In this document: positions 19,797 through 27,734 of the stretch, one piece after another
How positions within the stretch are numbered: position 1 is the stretch's first letter
Layout: each line of letters starts with the position of its first letter
Assembly: GCF_030687295.1 (NCBI RefSeq)
Contig: NZ_CP117425.1
Location: 3,104,001 to 3,168,000 of the forward strand
Source: Pseudomonas beijingensis
Lineage (GTDB): Bacteria > Pseudomonadota > Gammaproteobacteria > Pseudomonadales > Pseudomonadaceae
Direction: 5' to 3'
Length of the DNA: 64,000 nucleotides
Position numbers and translations under genes: made by a program
Notes under the pieces: generated by a model
What the model saw: only the letters and a program-made list of their open reading frames with translations
Databases searched by the model: none
Told to the model about the DNA's origin: nothing

Positions 19797-20319
19797 ATGT
19801 TGATGGGGAACCGCCTGATCCTGGCTGCTTGCGCGCTGGCTTTCAGTGCGCCGTTGTGGGCGTCGCCGGGCCATTTCGGTTTTGGTCAGCCAGCGCTGGC
19901 GGCCAAGGCCAGTCGTAGCATTGAGGTGGTAATGGGTGACATGACGTTCGCTCCCGGAGCCCTTGATATCAAGGCCGGCGAGACGGTTCGGTTCGTGCTG
20001 ATCAACAAGGGCCGGTTGCTCCACGAATTCAACCTGGGCAACGCGGCCATGCACGCCGACCATCAACAGGAAATGCTCAAGATGCAGCAGAGCGGCCAGT
20101 TGCTGCCAACCGCGATGAAGCCGGGTATGGATCATGCCGCCATGGGCCACGACCAGGCGAGCATGCGCCCACGATGATCCCAACAGCGTGTTGGTGGAGC
20201 CGGGCAAGACCGCCGAGCTGACCTGGACCTTCAGCCAGGCCACGCGCCTGGAGTTTGCCTGCAATATTCCCGGCCACTACCAGGCCGGGATGAAGGGCGA
20301 CCTGACAGTCAGTCAGTAA
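19797..20319 (+). pseudogene. Cupredoxin (plastocyanin-like copper protein), frameshifted
   Basis: Periplasmic type-1 copper protein. A signal peptide ([16 protein letters not shown]) is followed by VVMGDMTFAPGALDIKAGETVRFVLINKG and a His-containing LLHEFNLG. A Met/His-rich stretch follows (HADHQQEMLKMQQ, GMDHAAMGHD). The frame then runs into TGA at 20175. Dropping one base near 20167 restores AHDDPNSVLVEPGKTAEL and the copper site FACNIPGHYQAGM to the stop at 20319. The gene therefore carries a +1 indel, either a real mutation or a sequencing error. ATG 19797 has better Shine-Dalgarno spacing than 19791. Confidence 0.85.
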
Positions 20320-20380
20320 GCACTCAAAGGCTGCGGCAAAGGCTGGTAGAATCCGCTGATTATTCAGTCAGGTTTCCGTC

Positions 20381-21220
20381 ATGCATCCCGCAGCCGAACA
20401 TGCCGAACATTCGCCGCTGGGCAAATCCAGCGAATACATCGCCACGTACACGCCGTCACTGCTGTTCCCGATCCCGCGCACCGCGAAATGGGCGGAACTG
20501 GGCCTGACGGCCGAGACCCTGCCATACAAGGGTGTGGATTTCTGGAACTGTTTCGAGCTGTCGTGGCTGTTGCCCTCCGGCAAGCCGGTGGTGGCCATCG
20601 GTGAATTCGCGATCCCGGCGGATTCGCCGAACATCATCGAATCCAAATCCTTCAAGCTGTACCTCAACTCCTTGAACCAGACCCCGTTCGCCGATACCGC
20701 GAGTTTGGAAGCTACCCTGCGCCAGGACCTGTCGGCGGCGGCCGGCAAGACGGTGGGTGTGCGGATCCGCAGCCTCAAGGACGTGGAGCGTGAAGGCATC
20801 GTGGCATTGCCCGGTACCTGCATCGACGACCTGGACATCAGCGTCGACTCCTACGCGCATCCGCGCCCAGAGCTGCTGCGCTGCGATGCTTCGCGCATCG
20901 TCGAGCAAAGCCTGCACAGCCACTTGCTCAAGTCCAATTGCCCGGTGACCAGCCAGCCAGACTGGGGCAGCGTGGCGGTGGAATATCGTGGCGCGGCCTT
21001 GGACCCGGCCAGCCTGCTGGCCTACATTGTCAGCTTCCGTCAGCATTCGGATTTCCATGAACAATGCGTGGAGCGGATCTTTCTTGACCTGCAGCGGTTG
21101 CTCAAACCGGAAAAGTTGACGGTGTATGCGCGGTATGTGCGCCGTGGTGGGCTGGACATCAACCCGTATCGCAGTACCGAAGATGTTCAACTGCCGAACC
21201 AGCGCCTGGTCCGCCAGTAA
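20381..21220 (+). CDS. queF: NADPH-dependent 7-cyano-7-deazaguanine reductase QueF
   Basis: Reduces preQ0 to preQ1 in queuosine biosynthesis; cytoplasmic. The 279-residue protein is the long, E. coli-type bimodular form. It includes [41 protein letters not shown] (QueF motif with the NADPH-binding ES-KS-K/LY segment) and the catalytic cysteine in [15 protein letters not shown], ending [21 protein letters not shown] pair and a bidirectional terminator follow. Confidence 0.97.
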   Translation: MHPAAEHAEHSPLGKSSEYIATYTPSLLFPIPRTAKWAELGLTAETLPYKGVDFWNCFELSWLLPSGKPVVAIGEFAIPADSPNIIESKSFKLYLNSLNQTPFADTASLEATLRQDLSAAAGKTVGVRIRSLKDVEREGIVALPGTCIDDLDISVDSYAHPRPELLRCDASRIVEQSLHSHLLKSNCPVTSQPDWGSVAVEYRGAALDPASLLAYIVSFRQHSDFHEQCVERIFLDLQRLLKPEKLTVYARYVRRGGLDINPYRSTEDVQLPNQRLVRQ

Positions 21221-21243
21221 TAACCTCTGTGGGAGCGGGTACT

Positions 21244-21333
21244 TGTGGGAGCGAGCTTGCTCGCGATGAGGGCAGCACATCCAACATTGAGGTTGGCTGA
21301 CACACTGCTATCGCGAGCAAGCCCGCTCCCACA
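21244..21333. repeat. REP inverted pair (REPIN)
   Basis: GTGGGAGCGAGCTTGCTCGC (21244-21267) and its inverse GCGAGCAAGCCCGCTCCC (to 21333) flank about 42 bases. An extra TGTGGGAGCGGG fragment lies at 21228. Confidence 0.85.
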
Positions 21334-21362
21334 GGGGATTGCATTGCAGGTCACGTGAAACT

Positions 21363-21394
21363 AAAAAGCCCCGCTAGCGATAGCAGGGCTTTTT
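21363..21394. terminator. Bidirectional terminator between queF and DUF4404 gene
   Basis: Stem AAAAAGCCC-GCTA / TAGC-GGGCTTTTT with loop GCGA and one mismatch; T-runs occur on both strands, serving the two converging genes. Confidence 0.8.
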
Positions 21395-21407
21395 GCATTC
21401 GAAGGGT

Positions 21408-21671
21408 TCAGATCCCCATGTTGCCCAAGGCCAACACGATGTTGCGCAAGGTCCCGGCCAGCGTCGGGTGTTCCACCTCGAAACGTTCGACAGCCAGGTT
21501 CACATTGTCGGCGAGGTTGTTGTCCGGTGTTTTGGTTTCCAGCGCGAGCTCAAATTCGATCTTTTGCATCAGCGCGTGCAGGTCCTCGCGCTCGCCTTCG
21601 GTAAGCGGTGGATTCTGTTCCAATTGCTCGCGCAGTGTATTGAGCTGTTCTTGCAATTCGCGGGCAGGCAT
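21408..21671 (-). CDS. DUF4404 family protein
   Basis: Small 87-residue cytoplasmic protein, predicted as two amphipathic helices (PARELQEQLNTLREQLEQ...EREDLHALMQKIEFELALE), followed by a short conserved end HPTLAGTLRNIVLALGNMGI. This matches the DUF4404 family seen in pseudomonads. The ATG at 21671 has GGAG eight bases upstream; an upstream ATG at 21698 lies in the leader. Function unknown. Confidence 0.85.
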   Translation of the reverse strand: MPARELQEQLNTLREQLEQNPPLTEGEREDLHALMQKIEFELALETKTPDNNLADNVNLAVERFEVEHPTLAGTLRNIVLALGNMGI

Positions 21672-21779
21672 TGGCGTACTCCCTTTATTGATAGGCACAC
21701 CATGGACCGCGACGCTGCGTCAAAAGTCCATGGCCTGTCTTAAGAGTAATCCACACTCACGTGCCCTGCATGATCCCGG

Positions 21780-22400
21780 TCAGGGCTTCTCGCCTTTAAT
21801 GCGACGCAGGCAGATATCAGCCAGGCAAGTGTCGAGTTCGCCCAGGTGATCGATCACTGAATGCACCCCCAGGCCGAACAACTGCACAGTGGCCTTGGCG
21901 CGTTTGTTTTCCCGCTCTTGTTGGCTCAATGCCTGCCACTCGGCGGGCGCCAGGCCACACAAAGAGCCGCAGGAAGCCAGTCCGATCGTCCACAACCCTG
22001 CGTTGAGTCCTGACTGCAACAACCGTGGTTCGCCGCTGACCAACACGCAGCCGTCCAACTGTTGGACGTTCAGCGCCATCAGCGCTTGCCAGCAGGCATG
22101 CGGCGCCGGCCATGGATAATTTGTTGCAGGAAGTTGCGGCGCTTTGATGGACGTGGGCAATGAGGCCGCCAGGCTATGGCTGATGGCAGGAGGCAACTCG
22201 TCGAGCCAGGCGCAGGGGATATTCAGGTGTTGCAAGCGGTGCAGGCTTTCCAGGGCGCCGGGTGTCGGGTGGGCGTGATCCGCTGGCGCTGCCCCTGGCT
22301 GGCGAATGCGTGCGCCGAAATCCACCAGGCATCCGCTGAGGCCAAACAGTACGGCGGTCAGGCTGGGGGCGGGGAGGGGCAGGGCTTCGGCGCGGGGCAT
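21780..22400 (-). CDS. HAD-superfamily-like protein related to phosphonoacetaldehyde hydrolase (likely inactive)
   Basis: This 206-residue protein resembles the phosphonoacetaldehyde phosphonohydrolase-related group of HAD proteins. The position of HAD motif I reads AVLFGLSGCLVDFGARI: the nucleophilic aspartate of DxDGT is absent. A motif II-like serine lies in CVLVSGEPRLLQSGLNAGLWTIGL. The loss of the nucleophile suggests a non-catalytic or regulatory role. It is transcribed away from mlaA. Confidence 0.7.
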   Translation of the reverse strand: MPRAEALPLPAPSLTAVLFGLSGCLVDFGARIRQPGAAPADHAHPTPGALESLHRLQHLNIPCAWLDELPPAISHSLAASLPTSIKAPQLPATNYPWPAPHACWQALMALNVQQLDGCVLVSGEPRLLQSGLNAGLWTIGLASCGSLCGLAPAEWQALSQQERENKRAKATVQLFGLGVHSVIDHLGELDTCLADICLRRIKGEKP

Positions 22401-22536
22401 GGGAACGTCCTTGAAATAACCAGCAGCCTAATGGGCTGCGATGACAGTCCGGTGACAGTGAGATGAAGGGGGGCAGTCGCGGAAAAGTCCTACGGCCTGC
22501 GTGTTTTTCGGTGCTGCCTATCCACGCGTTCCGTCT

Positions 22537-22542
22537 TATACT
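22537..22542 (+). promoter_or_regulatory. Putative -10 element upstream of mlaA
   Basis: TATACT at 22537-22542 with a weak -35 (CTGCCT, 17 bases upstream), about 60 bases before the mlaA start. Confidence 0.4.
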
Positions 22543-22601
22543 AGCCAGCTTACCGCCTGGGCTCGGCGCCCTTGCCTGAATAATCCAAGGAGTTTTCCCC
22601 T

Positions 22602-23291
22602 ATGCGCTGGAGCCATCGTCTAGCTCAGCTGTGTCTTTCCGCTTGTGTCCTGCTGGTTCCGTTCGCCACCCAGGCCGCGACGGAAGAAGATCCTTGGGAA
22701 AGCATCAACCGTCCAATCTTCACCTTCAACGACACCCTCGATACCTATGCGCTCAAGCCACTGGCCCAGGGTTATCAATACGTGACGCCGCAGTTCCTCG
22801 AGGACGGCATCCACAATATGTTCCGTAACATCGGCGACGTCGGCAACCTGGCCAACAACGTGCTGCAGGCCAAGCCGGCCGCCGCCGGGGTCGACACCGC
22901 CCGGTTGATCTTCAACACCACCTTCGGCCTGCTGGGCTTCTTTGACGTGGGCACCCAGATGGGCCTGCAGCGCAGCGATGAAGATTTCGGCCAGACCCTG
23001 GGTTACTGGGGCCTGGGCAGTGGTCCGTATGTGATGCTGCCGCTGCTGGGGCCAAGCACCCTGCGTGACGCGCCGGCCAAGCTGGTCGATGACTACACGG
23101 CGCCGTACCGTTATATCGATAACGTCTCGGTGCGTAACTCCATTCGCGGCCTGAACGTCGTCGACACCCGCGCCAGCCTGCTGTCGGCCGAGAAGATGAT
23201 GAGCGGCGACAAATACGTTTTCATTCGCAATGCCTACCTGCAAAACCGCGAATTCAAGGTCAAGGATGGCCAGGTCGAAGACGATTTTTAA
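22602..23291 (+). CDS. mlaA: MlaA/VacJ family outer-membrane lipid asymmetry protein
   Basis: Outer-membrane component that removes phospholipids from the outer leaflet and passes them to MlaC. The 229-residue protein has a signal peptide ending TQA/ATEEDP, then the family hallmarks DPWESINRPIFTFNDTLD, FRNIGDVGNLANNVLQ, ARLIFNTTFGLLGFFDV, and GLGSGPYVMLPLLGPSTLRD. Cleavage looks like signal peptidase I; no good lipobox is seen at the usual place, unlike E. coli MlaA. A perfect hairpin terminator follows. Confidence 0.92.
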   Translation: MRWSHRLAQLCLSACVLLVPFATQAATEEDPWESINRPIFTFNDTLDTYALKPLAQGYQYVTPQFLEDGIHNMFRNIGDVGNLANNVLQAKPAAAGVDTARLIFNTTFGLLGFFDVGTQMGLQRSDEDFGQTLGYWGLGSGPYVMLPLLGPSTLRDAPAKLVDDYTAPYRYIDNVSVRNSIRGLNVVDTRASLLSAEKMMSGDKYVFIRNAYLQNREFKVKDGQVEDDF

Positions 23292-23304
23292 TCTCGACCT
23301 GTAA

Positions 23305-23342
23305 AACACAGAAGGCGGCCAAAAGGCCGCCTTCTGTGTTTT
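23305..23342 (+). terminator. Terminator of mlaA
   Basis: Perfect 16-base stem (AACACAGAAGGCGGCC and its complement) with an AAAA loop, followed by four T residues. Confidence 0.8.
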
Positions 23343-23344
23343 GA

Positions 23345-23635
23345 GGCCGTGCTTGAGCGGGTTTGATCCTTCCATTGAGTTACGCTTCGCTCGGTTCTTA
23401 TAACTCTCTGTGCTTTGACAAATAAAGACGGCAAGCGGCTATCTGCATGAGCTTGAAACGCCCGGCGGATGGGAGTACCGTCTGCGCCTTAGAAGGGCAC
23501 CTCTGATGTAACGGCGTGTAGGGCAAAGGCCTGAAACCGGTACGACAGAGAGGCTAGAAAGCGAATCCAGTAGTGCGTGCCAGGCCCGACCGCCCAGCCC
23601 GCTACGCCAACCTAATTCTGGCGCCGTTTGCCCAC
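23345..23635 (+). other. Long leader region before rssB, no gene seen
   Basis: About 290 bases separate the mlaA terminator from the rssB start. A TTGACA-like element occurs at 23416-23421 (TTTGACAAATAA). No convincing protein-coding frame, tRNA or terminator was found. It may be a long 5' untranslated region or contain a small RNA; the sequence alone does not settle this. Confidence 0.35.
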
Positions 23636-24817
23636 ATGCCAAAAACCAGTGCCACGCTGCTGATAATCGATGATGACGAAGTGGTGCGAGCCAGTCTCGC
23701 AGCCTACTTGGAAGACAGTGGTTTCAGCGTCCTGCAGGCCAGCAATGGCCAACAGGGTCTTCAGGTATTCGAGCAAGACAAGCCCGACCTGGTCATCTGC
23801 GACCTGCGCATGCCGCAGATGGGCCGACTCGAACTCATTCGCCAGGTGACCGAGATTTCCTCGCAGACCCCGGTGATCGTGGTGTCGGGCGCGGGCGTGA
23901 TGAACGACGCGGTCGAGGCGTTGCGCCTGGGTGCGGCGGATTACCTGATCAAACCCCTTGAAGACCTCGCGGTGCTCGAGCACTCGGTGCGCCGGGCCTT
24001 GGACCGTTCGCGCCTGTTGGTGGAAAACCAGCGCTACCGCGAGAAGCTGGAAACCGCCAACCGCGAGCTGGAAGCCAGCCTGAACCTGTTGCAGGAAGAT
24101 CAGAACGCCGGGCGCCAGGTGCAAATGAACATGCTGCCGGTCAGCCCCTGGACCGTCGACGATTTCCGTTTTGCCCACCAGATCATCCCGTCGTTGTACC
24201 TGTCGGGCGATTTCGTGGACTATTTCCGCGTTGATGAGCGGCGAGTGGCGTTCTACCTGGCGGACGTTTCCGGCCATGGTGCGTCCTCGGCCTTCGTGAC
24301 GGTGCTGTTGAAGTTCATGACCACGCGGCTGTTGTTCGAATCCAAGCGCAACGGCACGCTGCCAGAGTTCAAGCCATCAGAAGTCCTTGGGCATATCAAC
24401 CGAGGCCTGATCAGTTGTAAGCTGGGCAAACACGTCACAATGGTCGGTGGAGTCATCGACGAGGAGACTGGTTTGTTGACCTATAGCATCGGCGGTCACC
24501 TGCCGTTGCCTGTGTTGTATACGCCAGACAGTGTTCGTTATCTGGAAGGGCGTGGTTTGCCGGTGGGCCTGTTCAACGAGGCCACCTATGAAGATCACGT
24601 ACTGGAATTGCCGCCGACCTTCAGCCTGACGCTGATGTCTGATGGCATTTTGGACCTTTTGACAGAACCTACACTCAAAGAGAAAGAAGCGGCCTTGCCT
24701 GAACGGGTGAGCGCAGCGGGCGGCAGCCTGGAAGGCTTGCGTCAAGTGTTTGGATTAGCCACGCTCGGGGAGATGCCGGATGATATCGCCCTGTTAGTGT
24801 TGAGCAGGAACCTTTGA
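23636..24817 (+). CDS. rssB: Response regulator with PP2C-type phosphatase output (RssB-like)
   Basis: Predicted 393-residue cytoplasmic protein. The N-terminal receiver (about 1-125) has the DDDE acidic pocket, phospho-acceptor Asp in VICDLRMPQ, VSGAG and LIKPL. A coiled linker (about 130-160) leads to a PP2C/SpoIIE-type phosphatase domain (LADVSGHGASSAFV, SIGGHLP, LMSDGILDLL). In Pseudomonas this protein with its partner RssC controls the RpoS-type stress response. The downstream STAS gene overlaps the stop (TGATG). ATG 23636 starts the receiver (MPKTSATLLIIDDDE); its ribosome-binding site is weak. Confidence 0.9.
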   Translation: MPKTSATLLIIDDDEVVRASLAAYLEDSGFSVLQASNGQQGLQVFEQDKPDLVICDLRMPQMGRLELIRQVTEISSQTPVIVVSGAGVMNDAVEALRLGAADYLIKPLEDLAVLEHSVRRALDRSRLLVENQRYREKLETANRELEASLNLLQEDQNAGRQVQMNMLPVSPWTVDDFRFAHQIIPSLYLSGDFVDYFRVDERRVAFYLADVSGHGASSAFVTVLLKFMTTRLLFESKRNGTLPEFKPSEVLGHINRGLISCKLGKHVTMVGGVIDEETGLLTYSIGGHLPLPVLYTPDSVRYLEGRGLPVGLFNEATYEDHVLELPPTFSLTLMSDGILDLLTEPTLKEKEAALPERVSAAGGSLEGLRQVFGLATLGEMPDDIALLVLSRNL

Positions 24818-25299
24818 TGAGTACCGGTAGAATCCAGTTCGCCGAGCAGGACGGCACCTTCGTCCTGAAGTTTGTCGGTGAAGTGCGCCTGACCCTGTGT
24901 TCGGCGCTGGATGCGACTATTGAGCGGATCTTCACCGCGCTGAACTTCAGCGCCATCGTGATCGACCTGACCGAAACCCGCAGCATCGACAGCACCACAT
25001 TGGGCCTGTTGGCCAAACTGTCGATCCTGTCGCGGCAAAAGGTCGGCCTGCTGCCGACCGTCGTCACCACCCACAACGACATCACCCGTCTGCTGCAATC
25101 GATGGGCTTCGACCAGGTGTTCAACATCGTGGGCGACCCTGTGCCGTGTCCGGAGTGCCTGGACGACCTGCCTGACCAGGACCAGTCCGAAGAGGAAGTG
25201 CGGATCAAGGTGCTTGAAGCCCACAAGATTCTCATGGGGCTCAACGATTCCAATCGTGAAGCCTTTCATGATCTGGTGAATGCGTTGGAGCGACCTTGA
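24817..25299 (+). CDS. rssC: STAS-domain anti-sigma factor antagonist (RssC-like)
   Basis: This 160-residue protein has an N-terminal STAS domain (about 1-105) containing the phosphorylatable serine region TRSIDSTTLGLLAKL, and an acidic tail (PDQDQSEEEV). It is the predicted substrate of the RssB phosphatase. Its ATG overlaps the rssB stop by one base, so the two are translationally coupled. Confidence 0.9.
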   Translation: MSTGRIQFAEQDGTFVLKFVGEVRLTLCSALDATIERIFTALNFSAIVIDLTETRSIDSTTLGLLAKLSILSRQKVGLLPTVVTTHNDITRLLQSMGFDQVFNIVGDPVPCPECLDDLPDQDQSEEEVRIKVLEAHKILMGLNDSNREAFHDLVNALERP

Positions 25300-25331
25300 G
25301 CCTTGGGCTTTGTGTAGGCTGCACTGGCCTC

Positions 25332-25422
25332 ATCGCGAGCAAGCTCGCTCCCACAGGTTTTGTGGCGTTCTCATAATCGAGCCTAACCGACATCCCTCTG
25401 TGGGAGCGAGCTTGCTCGCGAT
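25332..25422. repeat. REP inverted pair (REPIN)
   Basis: GCGAGCAAGCTCGCTCCC (from 25332) and its inverse GGGAGCGAGCTTGCTCGC (to 25422) are separated by about 43 bases, between rssC and the terminator. Confidence 0.85.
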
Positions 25423-25463
25423 AGCGTCTGTCGAGCCGCCACACTCTTAAGCCAAACCGCATA

Positions 25464-25497
25464 AAAAAGGGCGAACCCAACCAGGTTCGCCCTTTTT
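25464..25497. terminator. Bidirectional terminator between rssC and tal
   Basis: Perfect 14-base stem AAAAAGGGCGAACC/GGTTCGCCCTTTTT with a CAACCA loop; T-runs on both strands serve the converging genes. Confidence 0.9.
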
Positions 25498-25516
25498 GCA
25501 TGCCGGCTGAATCAGC

Positions 25517-26443
25517 TCAAAGCTTGGCTTGCAGCAACGCCTCCAGCTTCTCCTGGTCCCGGGCAAACTGACGAATGCCTTCGGCCAGTTTCTCGGTCGC
25601 CATGGCGTCCTCGTTGGACAACCAGCGGAACTGCGCTTCGTTGAGGATCAAGCGCGCCTCCCCAGCTTGCCCTGGCGCCAGCTTGCGCTCCAGCTTGCCT
25701 TCGTCGGCGGCGAGTTTTTCCAGCAGGTCCGGGCTGACGGTCAAGCGGTCGCAGCCGGCCAGTTGCTCGATCTGGTTAAGGTTGCGGAAGCTCGCGCCCA
25801 TGACCACGGTCTTGTAGTCATTGGCCTTGTAGTAGTTGTAGATGCGCGTTACCGACTGCACGCCCGGATCATCCGCGCCGGTGTAGTCGTTGCCATTGGC
25901 TTTCTTGTACCAGTCGTAGATACGGCCCACGAACGGCGAAATCAGGAACACCCCGGCATCGGCGCAGGCGGCGGCCTGGGCGAAGGAGAACAGCAGCGTC
26001 AGGTTGCACTGGATGCCTTCACGCTCCAGTTGCTCGGCAGCACGAATGCCTTCCCAGGTGGAGGCGATCTTGATCAACACGCGATCTCGGCCAATGCCGG
26101 CCTTTTCGTACAGATCGATCAGACGATGCGCACGCTTCAGCATGGCCTCGGTGTCGAACGACAGGCGCGCATCCACTTCAGTGGAAATACGCCCAGGAAT
26201 CACTTTCAGAATCTCTTGCCCGACCGCCACGGCAAAACGGTCGCTGGCCAGGCCCACATCGCCCTTGCAGTCCGCCACGCAAGCGTTCAGTTGCTCGGCA
26301 TAGCCATGAATGGCCGACGCCTTGAGCAGCAGGGAAGGGTTGGTGGTAGCGTCCACGGGTTTGACGCGGGCAATGGCCTCGAAGTCGCCGGTATCGGCCA
26401 CGACGGTGGTGAATTGCTTGAGTTGTTCCAGCTTGGAAGTCAT
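25517..26443 (-). CDS. tal: Transaldolase
   Basis: Pentose-phosphate pathway enzyme transferring a dihydroxyacetone unit through a Schiff-base lysine. The 308-residue protein has [12 protein letters not shown], the active-site lysine in [24 protein letters not shown] and [13 protein letters not shown]. The start at 26443 ([11 protein letters not shown]) gives the standard class I length; the upstream open frame is not used. Confidence 0.97.
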   Translation of the reverse strand: MTSKLEQLKQFTTVVADTGDFEAIARVKPVDATTNPSLLLKASAIHGYAEQLNACVADCKGDVGLASDRFAVAVGQEILKVIPGRISTEVDARLSFDTEAMLKRAHRLIDLYEKAGIGRDRVLIKIASTWEGIRAAEQLEREGIQCNLTLLFSFAQAAACADAGVFLISPFVGRIYDWYKKANGNDYTGADDPGVQSVTRIYNYYKANDYKTVVMGASFRNLNQIEQLAGCDRLTVSPDLLEKLAADEGKLERKLAPGQAGEARLILNEAQFRWLSNEDAMATEKLAEGIRQFARDQEKLEALLQAKL

Positions 26444-26620
26444 GAGCGTGCTCTGTCCTATGGGTCCGTTGACATTACCCGAGGGCCGGCAGCCACTCAA
26501 GGGCGTGAAGAGGTATCGACGGCCCCAGCGGCAACAACCTGAAAACGGCTGTTTGAAAGGCCGGGGCGGTATCGGTAGATACGATGCCAAAACCGCGTGC
26601 AGGTTCAAAGCAAGTGACGG

Positions 26621-27640
26621 TTAACGCCCTTCCAGCAGTTGCCCGGCCTGATCCAGCAACGCCAATGGATCCTTGGTTTTGTGAATGTCCACCGACAACA
26701 ACTGCCGAAACCGCCGCGCTCCCGGGAACCCGGTGCCCAAGCCCAACACGTGACGGGTGATGTGATGCATCGCCCCGCCAGCGGCCAGGTGATCGGCGAT
26801 ATAAGGTCGCAACTGCGCCAGCGCCTCGGCCCGGGTGATGATCGGCGCGGTGCTGCCAAACAACTGCTGATCCACTTCAGCCAGCAGATAAGGATTGTGA
26901 TAGGCCTCGCGCCCCAGCATCACGCCGTCGAACGTCTGCAGATGTTCGTGGCACGCCTCCAGCGTCTTGATTCCACCGTTGAGCACAATCTCCAACTCCG
27001 GAAAATCCGCTTTCAACCGCGCGGCCACGTCATAACGCAGCGGCGGGATGTCGCGATTCTCCTTCGGCGACAGCCCCTCCAGAATCGCAATCCGCGCATG
27101 CACGGTAAAACTCGTACAACCGGCCTCACGCACCGTCCCGACAAACTCACACAACTGCTCGTAACTGTCCCGCCCATTGATCCCGATGCGATGCTTGACC
27201 GTCACCGGAATCGACACCGCATCGCGCATGGCTTTCACGCAATCGGCCACTAACCCCGGATGGCCCATCAGGCACGCGCCGATCATATTGTTCTGCACCC
27301 GGTCGCTGGGGCAGCCGACGTTGAGGTTCACCTCGTCGTAGCCGTGCTCCTGGGCCATGCGGGCGCAGGCGGCCAAGTCGGCCGGGACGCTGCCGCCCAG
27401 TTGCAGGGCCAGGGGGTGTTCGGACTCGTGGTGGCGCAGGAAGCGTTCGTGGTCACCGTTGAGTAGGGCGCCAGTGGTAACCATTTCGGTGTAGAGCAGG
27501 GCGTGTTTGGAGAGGATGCGTAGGAAGAAGCGACAGTGGGCGTCGGTCCAATCCATCATGGGTGCAACACTGAAGCGCCGAGACAGCGTAGGCCGCGTAT
27601 TTACTGGGCTAAGGCTCTGTTTATCTAGCATTTTACTCAA
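26621..27640 (-). CDS. dusA: tRNA-dihydrouridine(20/20a) synthase DusA, prophage-flanked 5' end
   Basis: FMN enzyme reducing uridine in the tRNA D-loop. The 339-residue protein has RRFSVAPMMDWTDAHCRFF near the N terminus, the catalytic cysteine in EVNLNVGCPSD, VKHRIGI, HAR and VLNGGIKTLE. The first roughly 22 residues precede the conserved core and abut the phage integrase. dusA 5' ends are known integration sites for tyrosine-recombinase elements, so the start codon and leader may be supplied by the prophage. Confidence 0.95.
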   Translation of the reverse strand: MSKMLDKQSLSPVNTRPTLSRRFSVAPMMDWTDAHCRFFLRILSKHALLYTEMVTTGALLNGDHERFLRHHESEHPLALQLGGSVPADLAACARMAQEHGYDEVNLNVGCPSDRVQNNMIGACLMGHPGLVADCVKAMRDAVSIPVTVKHRIGINGRDSYEQLCEFVGTVREAGCTSFTVHARIAILEGLSPKENRDIPPLRYDVAARLKADFPELEIVLNGGIKTLEACHEHLQTFDGVMLGREAYHNPYLLAEVDQQLFGSTAPIITRAEALAQLRPYIADHLAAGGAMHHITRHVLGLGTGFPGARRFRQLLSVDIHKTKDPLALLDQAGQLLEGR

Positions 27641-27648
27641 CGTGTTCT

Positions 27649-27729
27649 GGGCGTGATTTCGGGCGTTTTCAGGCGTTTTTTAGGGCTCGGTGGTACGATG
27701 TACCACTTCAAAACTGACGCGTACCACTT
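27649..27729. promoter_or_regulatory. Repeats upstream of integrase (possible arm-type or operator sites)
   Basis: Three tandem copies of a GGGCGTKWTTTC-like unit (27649-27660, 27661-27670, 27671-27680) are followed by a palindrome GTGGTAC-GAT-GTACCAC (27690-27706) and another GTACCACTT (27721-27729) that ends six bases before the integrase start. They may bind the integrase, an excisionase or a repressor. Confidence 0.45.
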
Positions 27730-27734
27730 TTGAC

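Noticed and set aside
8371..25422. Repeated palindromes considered as a CRISPR array
   Set aside because: The repeats are dispersed inverted pairs in separate gaps, without regular spacers or cas genes; they are REP elements.
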